Positions 36,457 to 44,447 of a DNA stretch of 64,000 nucleotides are shown one piece after another (position 1 is the first letter of the stretch; each line of letters opens with the position of its first letter). The notes under the pieces are model-generated. The model saw nothing but the letters and a program-made list of their open reading frames with translations, searched no databases and was not told the origin of the DNA. Both the position numbers and the translations under genes were made by a program. The stretch is taken from positions 62,001 through 126,000 of the forward strand of contig JAIELJ010000002.1 in the NCBI GenBank assembly GCA_019753105.1, given 5' to 3'. This DNA comes from Hyphomonadaceae bacterium. GTDB taxonomy: Bacteria > Pseudomonadota > Alphaproteobacteria > Caulobacterales > Aquidulcibacteraceae.

Positions 36457-36699
36457 ATGTTCTATGTTTACCTGCTCATAAGCGAAGCACGCCCGGATCA
36501 GCGCTATACTGGGTTCACGACCGACGTGCAGGCGAGGCTGAAGGCGCACAACAAGGGCGACTCTCCACACACCTCAAAATACCGACCTTGGCGGCTCGTT
36601 TCGTATTTTGCCTTCGACACTGAAAAGAAGGCGCTCGAATTCGAACGTTATCTCAAGTCGGGCTCAGGCAAGGCGTTCGCCAACAAGCGCTTGTGGTGA
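36457..36699 (+). CDS. GIY-YIG nuclease, UPF0213-like
   Basis: An 80-residue stand-alone GIY-YIG domain: FYVYLLISEARPDQRYTGFTTDVQARLKAHNKG shows YVYLL for GIY and YTGFT for YIG, and the downstream Arg and Glu (ALEFERYLKSGSGKAF) catalytic positions are kept. The family is small and its cleavage target unknown. It follows palindromes and a tRNA gene, which suggests a mobile or repeat-linked unit. No Shine-Dalgarno of note. Confidence 0.88.
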   Translation: MFYVYLLISEARPDQRYTGFTTDVQARLKAHNKGDSPHTSKYRPWRLVSYFAFDTEKKALEFERYLKSGSGKAFANKRLW

Positions 36700-36787
36700 C
36701 GTTGTCAAACATGTCGTAACCGTCGCGCGTCCGCATTGGTGCGCAGGAGGCGAGAGCACCCATAGCGCTCGGTTCGCGGAGTAAGGT

Positions 36788-38095
36788 TCATCTGAGCCCC
36801 TCCCGCGATGATGCGTAGGTCGCGCTCAGTTCGCGGTAGTATTTCGAATTGAACGCCGCGATCGTCACGACAACGCCGAGTAGCCCGGCGACTGTAAAGA
36901 CGAGCGCGATGCCGCGTTCGGGACCAACGCCGTACCAATCTCCAATCGCCTCCGCGCCAGCGCCCGTCGTCATGAACGGGATAAACACAAACTGGGTCAG
37001 CGGCGCGATCAAGAATGCAGTGAGCGGTGATGCGGTCTGCTCCACGGATTGCGCAAATCCAAAGACGCGGCCTTGGCGCTCAAACGGCACGACCTTCTGC
37101 AGCGACGTATGCTCAGCCGCCTCCGCATAGGGGCCGAGAAAGAGCCAGATGAAACAGCCCGCGGCCAGCAGCGGGATCGACGATTGCACCGTAAAGATCG
37201 CAGCGACCGCCCAGACCACCAGGTTCACCAGCAAAAGAGTGCGCTGCGGATTTTTGCCGAGGCCGGTTTTCGCGATGAGCAAGCCGCTCAAGATGAAGGC
37301 CGTCGAGACGAAGGCCCACAACAACCCCCAGTGCTCCACCGGCATCAGCGATAATCCGTAGGCGTCCATCAGCGCCATGAACACGCCGCCGAGCAAGTTG
37401 TTGAGCGCCGCAAAAAGAATCAGCGCGAAGAGCCCGGGAATGCCTGCCACGACCTTGATCGTGCCACGCAAGTCCACGCGATTAGGACCGTCCGTTGCGC
37501 TCGTGGGCAGGGTCTCCTCGAGCTTGACGCTCAAAAGATGCGCGATCGCCAACAGCGAGAACAGCATTGCGAAGGCCAGCGTGCCCTCCATGCCGCCCCA
37601 CGCCACAAGAAAACCACTGACCGCCGACGTCGTCAGAAAGCCAATTCCCGTGACCATCCCGACCAAGCCGTTGGCTTTGTCGCGCCGATCGGCGGGGATC
37701 AGCATGGTAACGATCGTTGGGAGCGCGATGGTGCGGAGGTTGCCCGCGATCACCCCCAGCATGACGATGAAGATGAACAGCCAGAGCGGCCAATCCGCGA
37801 CGTTTGCAAGCGTCTGCTCTGGCGTGATCAGGCAGATCGCTAGGGCTGTGGCGTAGAAAGCGAGTGATGCGCAGCTTGAGCCGATCATCACGCGTTTCTT
37901 GCGATGGTGATCGACCAAGCTGCCGAACCAAATGCCGAGCGCGCCGGTCAACACCAGATAAATCCCGGCGATCAGTCCCGTCGCGAACACAGACTGCGTT
38001 TCGAGAAACACCCAGAATGTTACGGCGAACCACACCGTAAAGTTCGTGATGCTGGCGACGAGCGTATTGGCGAGGAGGGCGTGGAACGTGGTCAT
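36788..38095 (-). CDS. MFS transporter
   Basis: A 435-residue inner-membrane protein with 12 predicted TM helices. It has the MFS loop GSLVDHHRKKRVM after TM2 (RxGxRR-like) and ends in short cytoplasmic tails. Substrate is unknown; it could be a drug or metabolite exporter. It is 12 bp from the end of the neighbouring DoxX gene, on the same strand. Confidence 0.88.
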   Translation of the reverse strand: MTTFHALLANTLVASITNFTVWFAVTFWVFLETQSVFATGLIAGIYLVLTGALGIWFGSLVDHHRKKRVMIGSSCASLAFYATALAICLITPEQTLANVADWPLWLFIFIVMLGVIAGNLRTIALPTIVTMLIPADRRDKANGLVGMVTGIGFLTTSAVSGFLVAWGGMEGTLAFAMLFSLLAIAHLLSVKLEETLPTSATDGPNRVDLRGTIKVVAGIPGLFALILFAALNNLLGGVFMALMDAYGLSLMPVEHWGLLWAFVSTAFILSGLLIAKTGLGKNPQRTLLLVNLVVWAVAAIFTVQSSIPLLAAGCFIWLFLGPYAEAAEHTSLQKVVPFERQGRVFGFAQSVEQTASPLTAFLIAPLTQFVFIPFMTTGAGAEAIGDWYGVGPERGIALVFTVAGLLGVVVTIAAFNSKYYRELSATYASSREGLR

Positions 38096-38107
38096 ATCCG
38101 CGTGCGA

Positions 38108-38497
38108 CTAGCTGCGCCGCCATGGAAACATACCGCGCAATTTTTCATCGCGCAGCCACAAGCCGCCCCACATGAAGAGCGCGAGATACACGCCGAAGAG
38201 CGTGTGACTGAAGAGGGGGCTGTCGGCGCGGATGTGGGTGGCCATTGCGCCTCCGAAGAGCGCCATGAACAGCGCGCCGCCGAGCACGCTGGTGCGCGGA
38301 TAGACATAGAGCAGCACCAGAACCAGTTCGACGATCCCGATCCAGAACGCATGCCCCGGCGGCCAGCCGAGGCCTGTCAGCGTCTCCTCCGCGATCGGCA
38401 TGCCCATCAGTTTCGGCGCAACCGACGCGCCTAGCATGAACAGCACGAACAGCGCACTTAAAGCGCGGCCAGTCCAAACGAGCGGTGTAGCTTTCAT
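38108..38497 (-). CDS. DoxX-like membrane protein
   Basis: A 129-residue protein with four TM helices, including ALSALFVLFMLGASVAPKL and HAFWIGIVELVLVLLYVYP, matching the DoxX family. ATG 38497 has AGGAG 6 bases upstream. The family is linked to redox or quinone functions but is not well defined. It precedes the MFS transporter gene by 12 bp, so they are probably co-transcribed. Confidence 0.8.
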   Translation of the reverse strand: MKATPLVWTGRALSALFVLFMLGASVAPKLMGMPIAEETLTGLGWPPGHAFWIGIVELVLVLLYVYPRTSVLGGALFMALFGGAMATHIRADSPLFSHTLFGVYLALFMWGGLWLRDEKLRGMFPWRRS

Positions 38498-38981
38498 GAT
38501 CGTCTCCTTGGTCACCCGAGGACGACCCCAGAACCGACGATCCTACACCGCCGCCTGAAAAACTAGCCGATCTTCAACCGCACGAACGCCATCGCGCCCT
38601 CTTGGTCGCCGCCATGCGCGGACGCGATTTTCCGTCGCGGCTTTATGCGATCCTCTGCGTTATCCGCGATCTGGAGAAACACGTCGCGTGCGCGTTGCGC
38701 CGGCTGCGCTGCGGCCTGACGCGCCTGCGCATCCTCGATCCGATCGCCTGCGCCGAGCCGTGCCGTGCGCAATGCGCGCCAGATGTGGCGTTGGCCGATT
38801 CCCGCTGACCGCGCTCATCCCAATTATGCGATCACCCCACGGCGTTTCTCGAGGCGAGAAATGCCGCCGATGGCGCATTTTCGATGTCGTTTGCGTGCGC
38901 CAAGGGGTTGACGTTCGCCGCGACGCGGCGTTTGGAGAGGGTACGAACCCATCACCATTCACAACAGCGAAGCCCCCGCCG
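38498..38981. other. 484-bp region upstream of mgtE with one strong hairpin
   Basis: No convincing gene is seen. Two overlapping short open frames (plus 38614-38808, minus 38563-38772 from a TTG) are both weak. A perfect 11-bp stem with one G-U pair, GGCGTTTCTCG-AGG-CGAGAAATGCC, lies at 38841-38865, 116 bases before the mgtE start, and a TTGACG box starts at 38908. The hairpin may be a leader structure or terminator. It does not resemble the Mg2+ M-box. Confidence 0.45.
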
Positions 38982-40370
38982 ATGAACGACGAGACCGATA
39001 CGGCGGCAGAGCAAACGCGTGCCGTCCCTTCCGAAGATGCGGGCTTCATCGTTCGCATCATTGCGTCCGCTGGCGATCACGATTGGCCAGCGCTGCGCCG
39101 CCAGTTGGCCGATCTCGATCCCGCCGATTTGGCCGACGTGATGGAACACGTGCCGCTTGAGACGGCGCGTACCATAGCCCGCATGGTCGGCCGACACTTG
39201 CCGGTCGAGTTCCTCGCGGAACTCGATTGGGAGCGGCGCGAGGAAATCCTGCCCGAACTGCCGTCCGATTATGTCGGCCGCGCGCTTGGCGAACTCGATA
39301 CCGATGACGCCGCGGCGGTCGCCGCCGACATTGACGAAGAACAACTCGGCGAAGTCCTCGCCGCCGCCGACGAAGACACGCGTCTGGCCGTCGAAGAAGC
39401 GCTCTCGTTCGAAGAAGAGACGGCCGGCCGTCTCATGCAGCGCGAATACGTCGCCGCGCACGAGGGCGACACCGTCGGCGGCGTGATCGACCGCATGCGC
39501 GATCAGGCCGACGAATTGCCGGACGAGTTCTTCGAGATCTACATCGTAGACGCCGCCATGCGTCCGATTGGCGCCGTGCGCGTATCGAGCCTCATCCGGG
39601 CCCGGCGCGAGACGCCGTTGCGCGACATCATGCGCGCACCGCTCATTCTGATCCGCCCAGAGATGGACCAGGAAGAGATGGCCCAGACGTTCCAGAAATA
39701 TCACATGGCGTCGGCGCCCGTTGTCGATGGTGCGGGCCGTATCACCGGGATGGTGACGGTTGACGATATCGTCGATGTTATCAGCGAAGAGAGCGAGGAA
39801 GACTTGCTCAAGCTCGCCGGCGTCAGCGAGGCCGCGCAAACCGATAGCGTCGCCAAGTCTGTGCGCTCGCGCGCGCCGTGGCTCTTCGTCAATCTTGGCA
39901 CCGCGATCGTCGCGTCGACGGTGATCAGCGCCTTTCAGACATCAATTACTGAACTCGTTGCGCTCGCCGTTCTGATGCCAATCGTCGCCTCGATGGGGGG
40001 TAACGCCGGCACTCAGGCGCTCGCGGTCGCCGTCCGCGCCATTGCCGCGCGCGATCTCACTGAGAGCAGTGCGCCGCGCTACATCTTGCGCGAAGCGATG
40101 ACGGCCATTTCCAACGGCTTGATCTTCGCCGTTCTGCTTGCCGGCGTTGTGATGCTCTGGTTTCACAACGTCTTGCTCGCCGTCTCGATCGCCTGCGCGG
40201 TGCTGATCACTTTCGCTTGCGCGGGGCTGGCCGGCATTCTTGTGCCGCTCACGCTGCGCCGCGCCGGCGCGGACCCTGCAGTTTCGTCTTCCGTGTTCGT
40301 GACCTTCGTGACCGATATCGTGGGCTTCCTAGCCTTCCTCGGTTTGGCGACGCTTATCCTTCTCCGCTGA
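38982..40370 (+). CDS. mgtE: MgtE-type magnesium transporter
   Basis: The 462-residue protein has the cytoplasmic MgtE N domain (residues 30-140, rich in acidic positions), a CBS pair (about 140-260, with MRAPLILIRPE and FQKYHMASAPVVDGAGRITGMVTVDDIVD), and five TM helices in the C-terminal half. The N and CBS domains sense Mg2+ and gate the channel in the known family. ATG 38982 fits the family start better than the longer open frame. A strong terminator follows. Confidence 0.94.
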   Translation: MNDETDTAAEQTRAVPSEDAGFIVRIIASAGDHDWPALRRQLADLDPADLADVMEHVPLETARTIARMVGRHLPVEFLAELDWERREEILPELPSDYVGRALGELDTDDAAAVAADIDEEQLGEVLAAADEDTRLAVEEALSFEEETAGRLMQREYVAAHEGDTVGGVIDRMRDQADELPDEFFEIYIVDAAMRPIGAVRVSSLIRARRETPLRDIMRAPLILIRPEMDQEEMAQTFQKYHMASAPVVDGAGRITGMVTVDDIVDVISEESEEDLLKLAGVSEAAQTDSVAKSVRSRAPWLFVNLGTAIVASTVISAFQTSITELVALAVLMPIVASMGGNAGTQALAVAVRAIAARDLTESSAPRYILREAMTAISNGLIFAVLLAGVVMLWFHNVLLAVSIACAVLITFACAGLAGILVPLTLRRAGADPAVSSSVFVTFVTDIVGFLAFLGLATLILLR

Positions 40371-40382
40371 GCGCGCAAACAA

Positions 40383-40410
40383 AAAGGCCAGCCGGTGGCG
40401 GCTGGCCTTT
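40383..40410 (+). terminator. Rho-independent terminator after mgtE
   Basis: An 11-bp stem AAAGGCCAGCC/GGCTGGCCTTT with a 6-base loop lies 12 bases after the mgtE stop and 23 bases from the end of the convergent M56 gene. The A- and T-ends can serve both directions. Confidence 0.85.
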
Positions 40411-40432
40411 CGCAACACTTGCGTCTCACGCG

Positions 40433-42091
40433 TTAGTCGTGGGCGGCGCCGCGCAGAGCTTGTTCAGCGGCTTCCAGCGCCTGGATTTCGTCCGCATCGC
40501 CACGGCGACGCGCATCGCTGAGTTCTCGCGCGATCTCGCTATGCGCTTCACGCAGGGCATCGCGGGCATAGGCGCGCTCTTGCGGGCCGAGTTGCGCAAG
40601 CTCGCGCTCCATCTCGGCCATTGCAATACGCATCTCCGCCATAACCTCTGCCCGGATCTGAGCGGCTTCCGCGCGCGCTTCGCGTTCCTCTTGCAGCGCT
40701 TCCAAATGCATTTCGCGGGCTTCACGTTCGGCCTCGCGCTGGTCGTCACCGCGAGCGTGCTGAGCGGCGCGCGCTGCTTCGCGAGCTTCCTGAGCCGCCT
40801 CGCGCGCCTCGGCTGCACGTTCGCGTGCTTCGGCGCGCGCTTCGTTTGAAGCCTCGCGGGCTTCACGGATGTGCTCGCGGGCCTCGGCCAATTCGCGACG
40901 CACTTCAGCGCGCTCTTCCGGAGAGAGGTCTTCGTAGCGGACGGTACGGCCATCGCGCATGACGTGGACGCCGCGGCCTTCGAGTTCATGATCCTCTGGG
41001 AGTGCTTCCAATGCTGAGAGTGCGCTGAGTGACTCAAGTGAAGCCAGCGTCTCTAGTGACCCCAGCGATTCAAGCGAAGCGAGAGCGTGCAGCGCGTCCA
41101 GCGACTCCAGATCGGCAGTCGCCTCTGCGTCGGCGTCAGCCAGCATGACAGTCGCTGGCGCTTCTTGCGATGATGCGATGGTGGTGACGACGCGCGTTGG
41201 CTGCGCCGCCCAAGCGGCGGCTGCGACGCCGGCGGTGATGGCGATTACGGCTACGCCGCCAATCAACGTTTGCGTACGTGAGGGCAGATTGCGTTTCAGC
41301 ATGGAGATGCGCTCCTTCAGGGCATTGAGGTCTGACGGGGGCCAGCTGCAGCCGATGGGTACGGCGGCTGCGATATGTGTCTTGAGGATGGCTTCGGCGT
41401 AGCGCCGACGCAGGCCATCGCTTTGCGCGAGGACGGTGGCGTCGCAGGCAAGTTCTTGGTCGATGCGCAGGGCGCGCGCGCCGATGTGCACAAACGGGTT
41501 GAACCAGTTCACGCACTGCAGCAGCACAACCAGCGCGTTGATCCAAGGATCGCCTTGCGCCAAGTGTGCGCGCTCGTGCGCGAGCACGATCCGTCGCTCC
41601 TCAGCGTCGAAACGCTGTTCGAAATCCGCCGGCGTTACGATGATCGGACGCAAGACGCCGATAACGGCAGGACCGTGTTCGCAACTTTCAGCGGCGCGGA
41701 CATGACGGCCAAGATCGTCGCGTTTGCTGAGCCTCCCCAGCGCCATCGTAAAGCGTGCCTGGCGCATAGCGAGCACGACGACGCTGACGATGGCGCCGGC
41801 GATCCATGCCCAAAGCAGATAGGGCGGCTGCGTTGCGGCGGCTTCGGCCGATGTCACGATACCGGGCGAACCGAGATCGGCGGTTGCGGTAATGGGCTCA
41901 AGCACAACATGTTCAACGCGCGCCGGTGCGAAGCACATCGCAGTTGCTGCAAGCGGCAGAAGCCAAAGCGCGTACCCGATGCGGGCGCCGAAGCGCTTTC
42001 GCACGATCGGCCGAAGCACCATGACAAGCGCGATGCCCGCCGCAAGCGCCACGTTCGCGCGCAGAAGAAGTTCAATCCACTCAGAAGCCAT
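40433..42091 (-). CDS. M56 (BlaR1-like) membrane metalloprotease with coiled-coil tail
   Basis: A 552-residue protein with four TM helices (about 7-30, 40-58, 92-110, 275-297). The zinc site is HERAH (172-176) with the third ligand likely Glu213 in DQELACD. After TM4 the extracytoplasmic part lacks a penicillin-binding domain; instead there is a stretch (328-364) with Leu at every third position, and a long Glu/Ala/Arg coiled-coil (about 390-545). It probably senses an envelope signal and cleaves the BlaI repressor. ATG 42091 has GGAGG 6 bases upstream. It overlaps a 36-residue ORF by 11 bp. Confidence 0.85.
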   Translation of the reverse strand: MASEWIELLLRANVALAAGIALVMVLRPIVRKRFGARIGYALWLLPLAATAMCFAPARVEHVVLEPITATADLGSPGIVTSAEAAATQPPYLLWAWIAGAIVSVVVLAMRQARFTMALGRLSKRDDLGRHVRAAESCEHGPAVIGVLRPIIVTPADFEQRFDAEERRIVLAHERAHLAQGDPWINALVVLLQCVNWFNPFVHIGARALRIDQELACDATVLAQSDGLRRRYAEAILKTHIAAAVPIGCSWPPSDLNALKERISMLKRNLPSRTQTLIGGVAVIAITAGVAAAAWAAQPTRVVTTIASSQEAPATVMLADADAEATADLESLDALHALASLESLGSLETLASLESLSALSALEALPEDHELEGRGVHVMRDGRTVRYEDLSPEERAEVRRELAEAREHIREAREASNEARAEARERAAEAREAAQEAREAARAAQHARGDDQREAEREAREMHLEALQEEREARAEAAQIRAEVMAEMRIAMAEMERELAQLGPQERAYARDALREAHSEIARELSDARRRGDADEIQALEAAEQALRGAAHD

Positions 42092-42191
42092 CGTCGACCT
42101 CCGCCGCCAGGAAGTGAGCGAACACCAGACCAAGCGCTGCTGCGGCGATGATCATGGGTTCATTGAAGAGCGCGAACGCCTCACTGAGCAT
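42081..42191 (-). CDS. 36-residue membrane ORF between blaI and the M56 gene
   Basis: ATG 42191 to TGA 42081 encodes MLSEAFALFNEPMIIAAAAL and then LVFAHFLAAEVDDGF, a single hydrophobic helix with charged ends. It overlaps the end of blaI by 11 bp and the start of the M56 gene by 11 bp, so it exactly bridges them and would be translated together. No separate Shine-Dalgarno is needed. Small membrane peptides of this kind can control membrane proteases, but nothing shows that here. Confidence 0.55.
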   Translation of the reverse strand: MLSEAFALFNEPMIIAAAALGLVFAHFLAAEVDDGF

Positions 42192-42552
42192 CGTCTTCGA
42201 GCTCCGCGATCAGGCGCTTCAAGTCGGCGATGTCGTCGGCGCTGAGCTGCTTGGTCTCGGCGAAGTGCGAGACGAGCGGCGCCAGCTTGCCATCGAAGAG
42301 GCGATCGACCAGCCCGCGGCTTTCGGTCTGCACATAATCGGCGCGATCGATGGCGGGCGAATAGAGGTAGCGGCGGCCTTCGCGCTCGGCTGAGATGGCC
42401 CCTTTGGTCAGTAATCGGTTAATGAGCGTCCGCACCGTTTTGTCCGCCCAGTTCTGGTCTGGGCCGACGGCGGCGACGATGTCTTCAGCGCTCTGGGGGC
42501 TCTGCCGCCAGAGAGCTTCCATAACGAGACTTTCGGCTGCGCTGATCCGCAT
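42181..42552 (-). CDS. BlaI/MecI/CopY-family repressor
   Basis: A 123-residue winged-helix repressor. The N-terminal part (MRISAAESLVMEALWRQSPQSAEDIVAAVG) and DQNWADKTVRTLINRLLTKGAISAEREGRRYLYSP match the family DNA-binding domain; the C-terminal part makes dimers. ATG 42552 is preferred because the palindromic operator abuts it. A second ATG 21 bases upstream lies inside the operator. It should be inactivated by cleavage from the M56 protease encoded downstream. Confidence 0.92.
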   Translation of the reverse strand: MRISAAESLVMEALWRQSPQSAEDIVAAVGPDQNWADKTVRTLINRLLTKGAISAEREGRRYLYSPAIDRADYVQTESRGLVDRLFDGKLAPLVSHFAETKQLSADDIADLKRLIAELEDDAQ

Positions 42553-42553
42553 G

Positions 42554-42590
42554 ATTACACCTGTAATATGCAAAGGATTACGCTTGTAAG
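42554..42590 (-). promoter_or_regulatory. Probable BlaI operator pair
   Basis: Site 1 is ATTACACCTGTAAT (42554-42567), a perfect 6-2-6 palindrome. Site 2 is centred 23 bp away at 42577-42590, with TTAC-GCTT-GTAA. TTACA-N2-TGTAA is the usual BlaI/MecI pattern. Site 1 covers the expected start of transcription and site 2 the -10. Confidence 0.7.
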
Positions 42591-42602
42591 CGTCGAAGTC
42601 AA
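42575..42602 (-). promoter_or_regulatory. Candidate sigma-70-like promoter of blaI
   Basis: On the minus strand TTGACT (42602-42597), 16 bases, then TAATCC (42580-42575). The -35 is good and the -10 matches only partly. The operator sites overlap its -10 and start, so BlaI would block it. Confidence 0.5.
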
Positions 42603-42753
42603 CCGGCGCGGCGACGAATGGCGTTCATCGCTAACAGCCGTTCACCCAACCGGGGCGCGGTTGGCGCCGCACTTGCCTGAAAGGGGAAAGCCGCGAGGCC
42701 GGGCGTTTCAAACCCGGACGGGCGGCAGAAGTTTAAGCCCCGAAAGGCAGCCC

Positions 42754-43827
42754 ATGACGTACTCGATTTCCGCCGAAGGCCTCGCGCTCATCCAGCGCCA
42801 CGAAGGCTTCCGCGCCGAACCCGCGCAATTGCCGGATGGCAATTGGGTGGTGGGCTATAGTCACGTACGGGTTGGCCAAGCCGGTGAGGCGCTGTCGCAA
42901 GAAGAAGCAGCGCAGCTGCTGGCGATCGATATTGCGCCGACTGAGCGCCTCGTGAGCGCGCGCGTTACGGCCCCCCTCAGCCAAGCGCAATTCGATGCAC
43001 TCGTCTCCTTCGCTTTCTCTGTAGGCGCGGAAGCGTTTGAGCAAAGCCAAGTGCTGCGCCGCGTGAATGCCGGTGACTTTATCGCTGCTGCGTGCGCGAT
43101 GGATGCGTGGCGTAAGTCTGACGTCGGCGGCGAGCTTGAAGTCGTTGACGCGCTTGTCGGCCGCCGAGCGGCTGAGAAGGCGTTGTTCATGAAGGACATC
43201 GAAGTGGACGCCGCGCCGTCTGTGTTCGTTCGCGCGAAGCTCGATCATGCCGCCTCGATCCTTGGCGCGCCCATTAAGTTTGCAGCGGCGCCTGCTGTCG
43301 GTTCGGTTCCGGTTGCACAACCGGTGCAGGATCTGGCCGCGCGTCTGACTGAAATTTTGAAGTCCGAGCCGCAAACTGAAGCCTTGTTGCTGACGCAAGT
43401 CGTGCCGCCGGAGAGCACTGAAGACGAGGGCGAGATCGTCACTGCGCACGCAAAGCCTGTGGCGCGTTCGCTTGATACGATCCGGGAAGCCACGCGCCGC
43501 GCCCATGCTGACGCAATGGCGAGCGAAACCGCCAAGCCACGCTTTCCTTCTTTCAACTTCATGCCATCCACGGCCAAGCCGAACATCGACCGCCACCTTG
43601 GCAAAGTGCGCCGCAACGCCTTTCGCCTGCCGGAGCTGGATTTTGAGAGCGTTGGCCTGATCGCACTCTTTCTTTTCGGTGTGGCGCTTGTCGCGCTCGG
43701 CGGTTCGCTTCTGTTCGCCGGAACGGGCGATACGATCGAACTGATCGCTGGCGGCGCGGTTGCCACTCCGGGTGCGGCAGCTGTGCTGATGGCCATCGCC
43801 GGCTTTCGCCGTCCGAACGCCGCGTAA
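42754..43827 (+). CDS. GH24-type lysozyme with a C-terminal TM region
   Basis: The 357-residue protein starts with a muramidase domain of the phage-lysozyme GH24 group (SAEGLALIQRHEGFR with the catalytic Glu17, and FDALVSFAFSVGAEAF). The domain spans about 1-145. The middle is disordered and rich in Ala, Glu and Pro. Two TM helices lie in the last 60 residues (about 300-345), so the enzyme is anchored, probably facing the periplasm. There is no signal peptide, so its topology is unclear. It may shape or turn over peptidoglycan. The 150-bp leader is structured, without a known riboswitch. Confidence 0.82.
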   Translation: MTYSISAEGLALIQRHEGFRAEPAQLPDGNWVVGYSHVRVGQAGEALSQEEAAQLLAIDIAPTERLVSARVTAPLSQAQFDALVSFAFSVGAEAFEQSQVLRRVNAGDFIAAACAMDAWRKSDVGGELEVVDALVGRRAAEKALFMKDIEVDAAPSVFVRAKLDHAASILGAPIKFAAAPAVGSVPVAQPVQDLAARLTEILKSEPQTEALLLTQVVPPESTEDEGEIVTAHAKPVARSLDTIREATRRAHADAMASETAKPRFPSFNFMPSTAKPNIDRHLGKVRRNAFRLPELDFESVGLIALFLFGVALVALGGSLLFAGTGDTIELIAGGAVATPGAAAVLMAIAGFRRPNAA

Positions 43828-43853
43828 GCTTTTTCTTTATGCTGGTGAGCCTT

Positions 43854-43887
43854 GAGGGGCGGGAGCAATCCCGTCCCTCATTTTTTT
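43854..43887 (+). terminator. Strong terminator after the lysozyme gene
   Basis: A stem GAGGGGCGGGA/TCCCGTCCCTC (11 bp with one G-U) with loop GCAA, then A and seven T. It lies 26 bases after the stop. Confidence 0.92.
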
Positions 43888-43935
43888 GGGAACGGCGCGT
43901 GGTCTGCGTGATTTATCCTCACGCAGGAGTGTCAC

Positions 43936-44244
43936 ATGCCCGCCAAATCCAAAGCACAGCAAAAAGCAGCAGGCGCTGCGCTCGCCGCCAAACGTGGCGA
44001 CGCCAAGCCGTCGGCGCTCAAAGGCGCGTCGCGACAGATGTACAAATCGATGAGTGAAAAGCAGCTCGACGAGTTCGCCTCGACCAAGCGGAAGGGAAAG
44101 CCCGACTATGTCGAGGATAGCCCCATCCCAGCGCAGAAGGCCGCGCGGAAGAAGGCCGCCAAGAAGGCGGCGAAGACCCGCGCTAAGAACGCCGCCAAGA
44201 AGACCGTGACGAAGAAGGTCGCCAAGAAACGCGCGTCGCGCTGA
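43936..44244 (+). CDS. DUF3008-family protein with histone H1-like tail
   Basis: The 102-residue protein matches DUF3008 in its first 60 residues (MPAKSKAQQKAAGAALAAKRGDA, SMSEKQLDEFASTKRKGKP). The C-terminal 40 residues are Lys/Ala-rich (KAARKKAAKKAAK and KKTVTKKVAKKRASR), like bacterial H1-like DNA-binding tails. It may bind DNA or RNA. GGAAC lies upstream at 43889-43893, but the -10 there is GATT not CGTT, so EcfG control is not claimed. Confidence 0.82.
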   Translation: MPAKSKAQQKAAGAALAAKRGDAKPSALKGASRQMYKSMSEKQLDEFASTKRKGKPDYVEDSPIPAQKAARKKAAKKAAKTRAKNAAKKTVTKKVAKKRASR

Positions 44245-44324
44245 AACGACCGAAGGGCCGCACCGGTTCACGGCACGACCCTTCCATTGTCAGTTCACGC
44301 TTTAGCGGGACTGAAAAAACAGGC

Positions 44325-44396
44325 TTACACCGAGGAGCGTTCGCTCAAGGTGACCTCTGCCTGCAATCTTGCCCCTAGCGAGTGACAATGAGACAT
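44325..44396 (-). CDS. 23-residue leader-type ORF with a 16S-complementary ribosome site
   Basis: ATG 44396 to TAA 44325 reads MSHCHSLGARLQAEV and then TLSERSSV. The ribosome site AAAGGAGGTGATCC directly precedes it with ideal spacing (6 bases from GGAGG to ATG). A candidate promoter lies about 50 bases upstream, a hairpin spans the last codons and a T6 run follows at 44319-44314 on the minus strand. It has the look of a complete tiny transcription unit. Expression is not proven. Confidence 0.45.
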   Translation of the reverse strand: MSHCHSLGARLQAEVTLSERSSV

Positions 44397-44410
44397 GGAT
44401 CACCTCCTTT
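44396..44410 (-). promoter_or_regulatory. Extended Shine-Dalgarno, full anti-16S match
   Basis: The plus strand here reads TGGATCACCTCCTTT, identical to the 3' end of 16S rRNA. The minus strand AAAGGAGGTGATCC can pair with the whole anti-SD tail. Either it is an unusually strong ribosome site on the minus strand, or a plus-strand RNA would carry an anti-SD copy. Confidence 0.7.
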
Positions 44411-44447
44411 TCTACTAAGCCGACGCCGATCGCCGGTGATGGGGAAG

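Noticed and set aside
38563-38808. Two overlapping small frames upstream of mgtE
   Set aside because: Neither has a ribosome site or a domain, and they overlap on opposite strands.
42603-42753. c-di-GMP or other riboswitch in the lysozyme leader
   Set aside because: GGGGAAAGCC resembles a piece of GEMM but the paired helices do not form by eye.
43889-43913. EcfG promoter upstream of the DUF3008 gene
   Set aside because: GGAAC is followed at 16 bases by GATT, not CGTT.
44396-44410. 16S rRNA 3' end as evidence of an rRNA gene
   Set aside because: Only 15 bases match; no rRNA sequence continues upstream.
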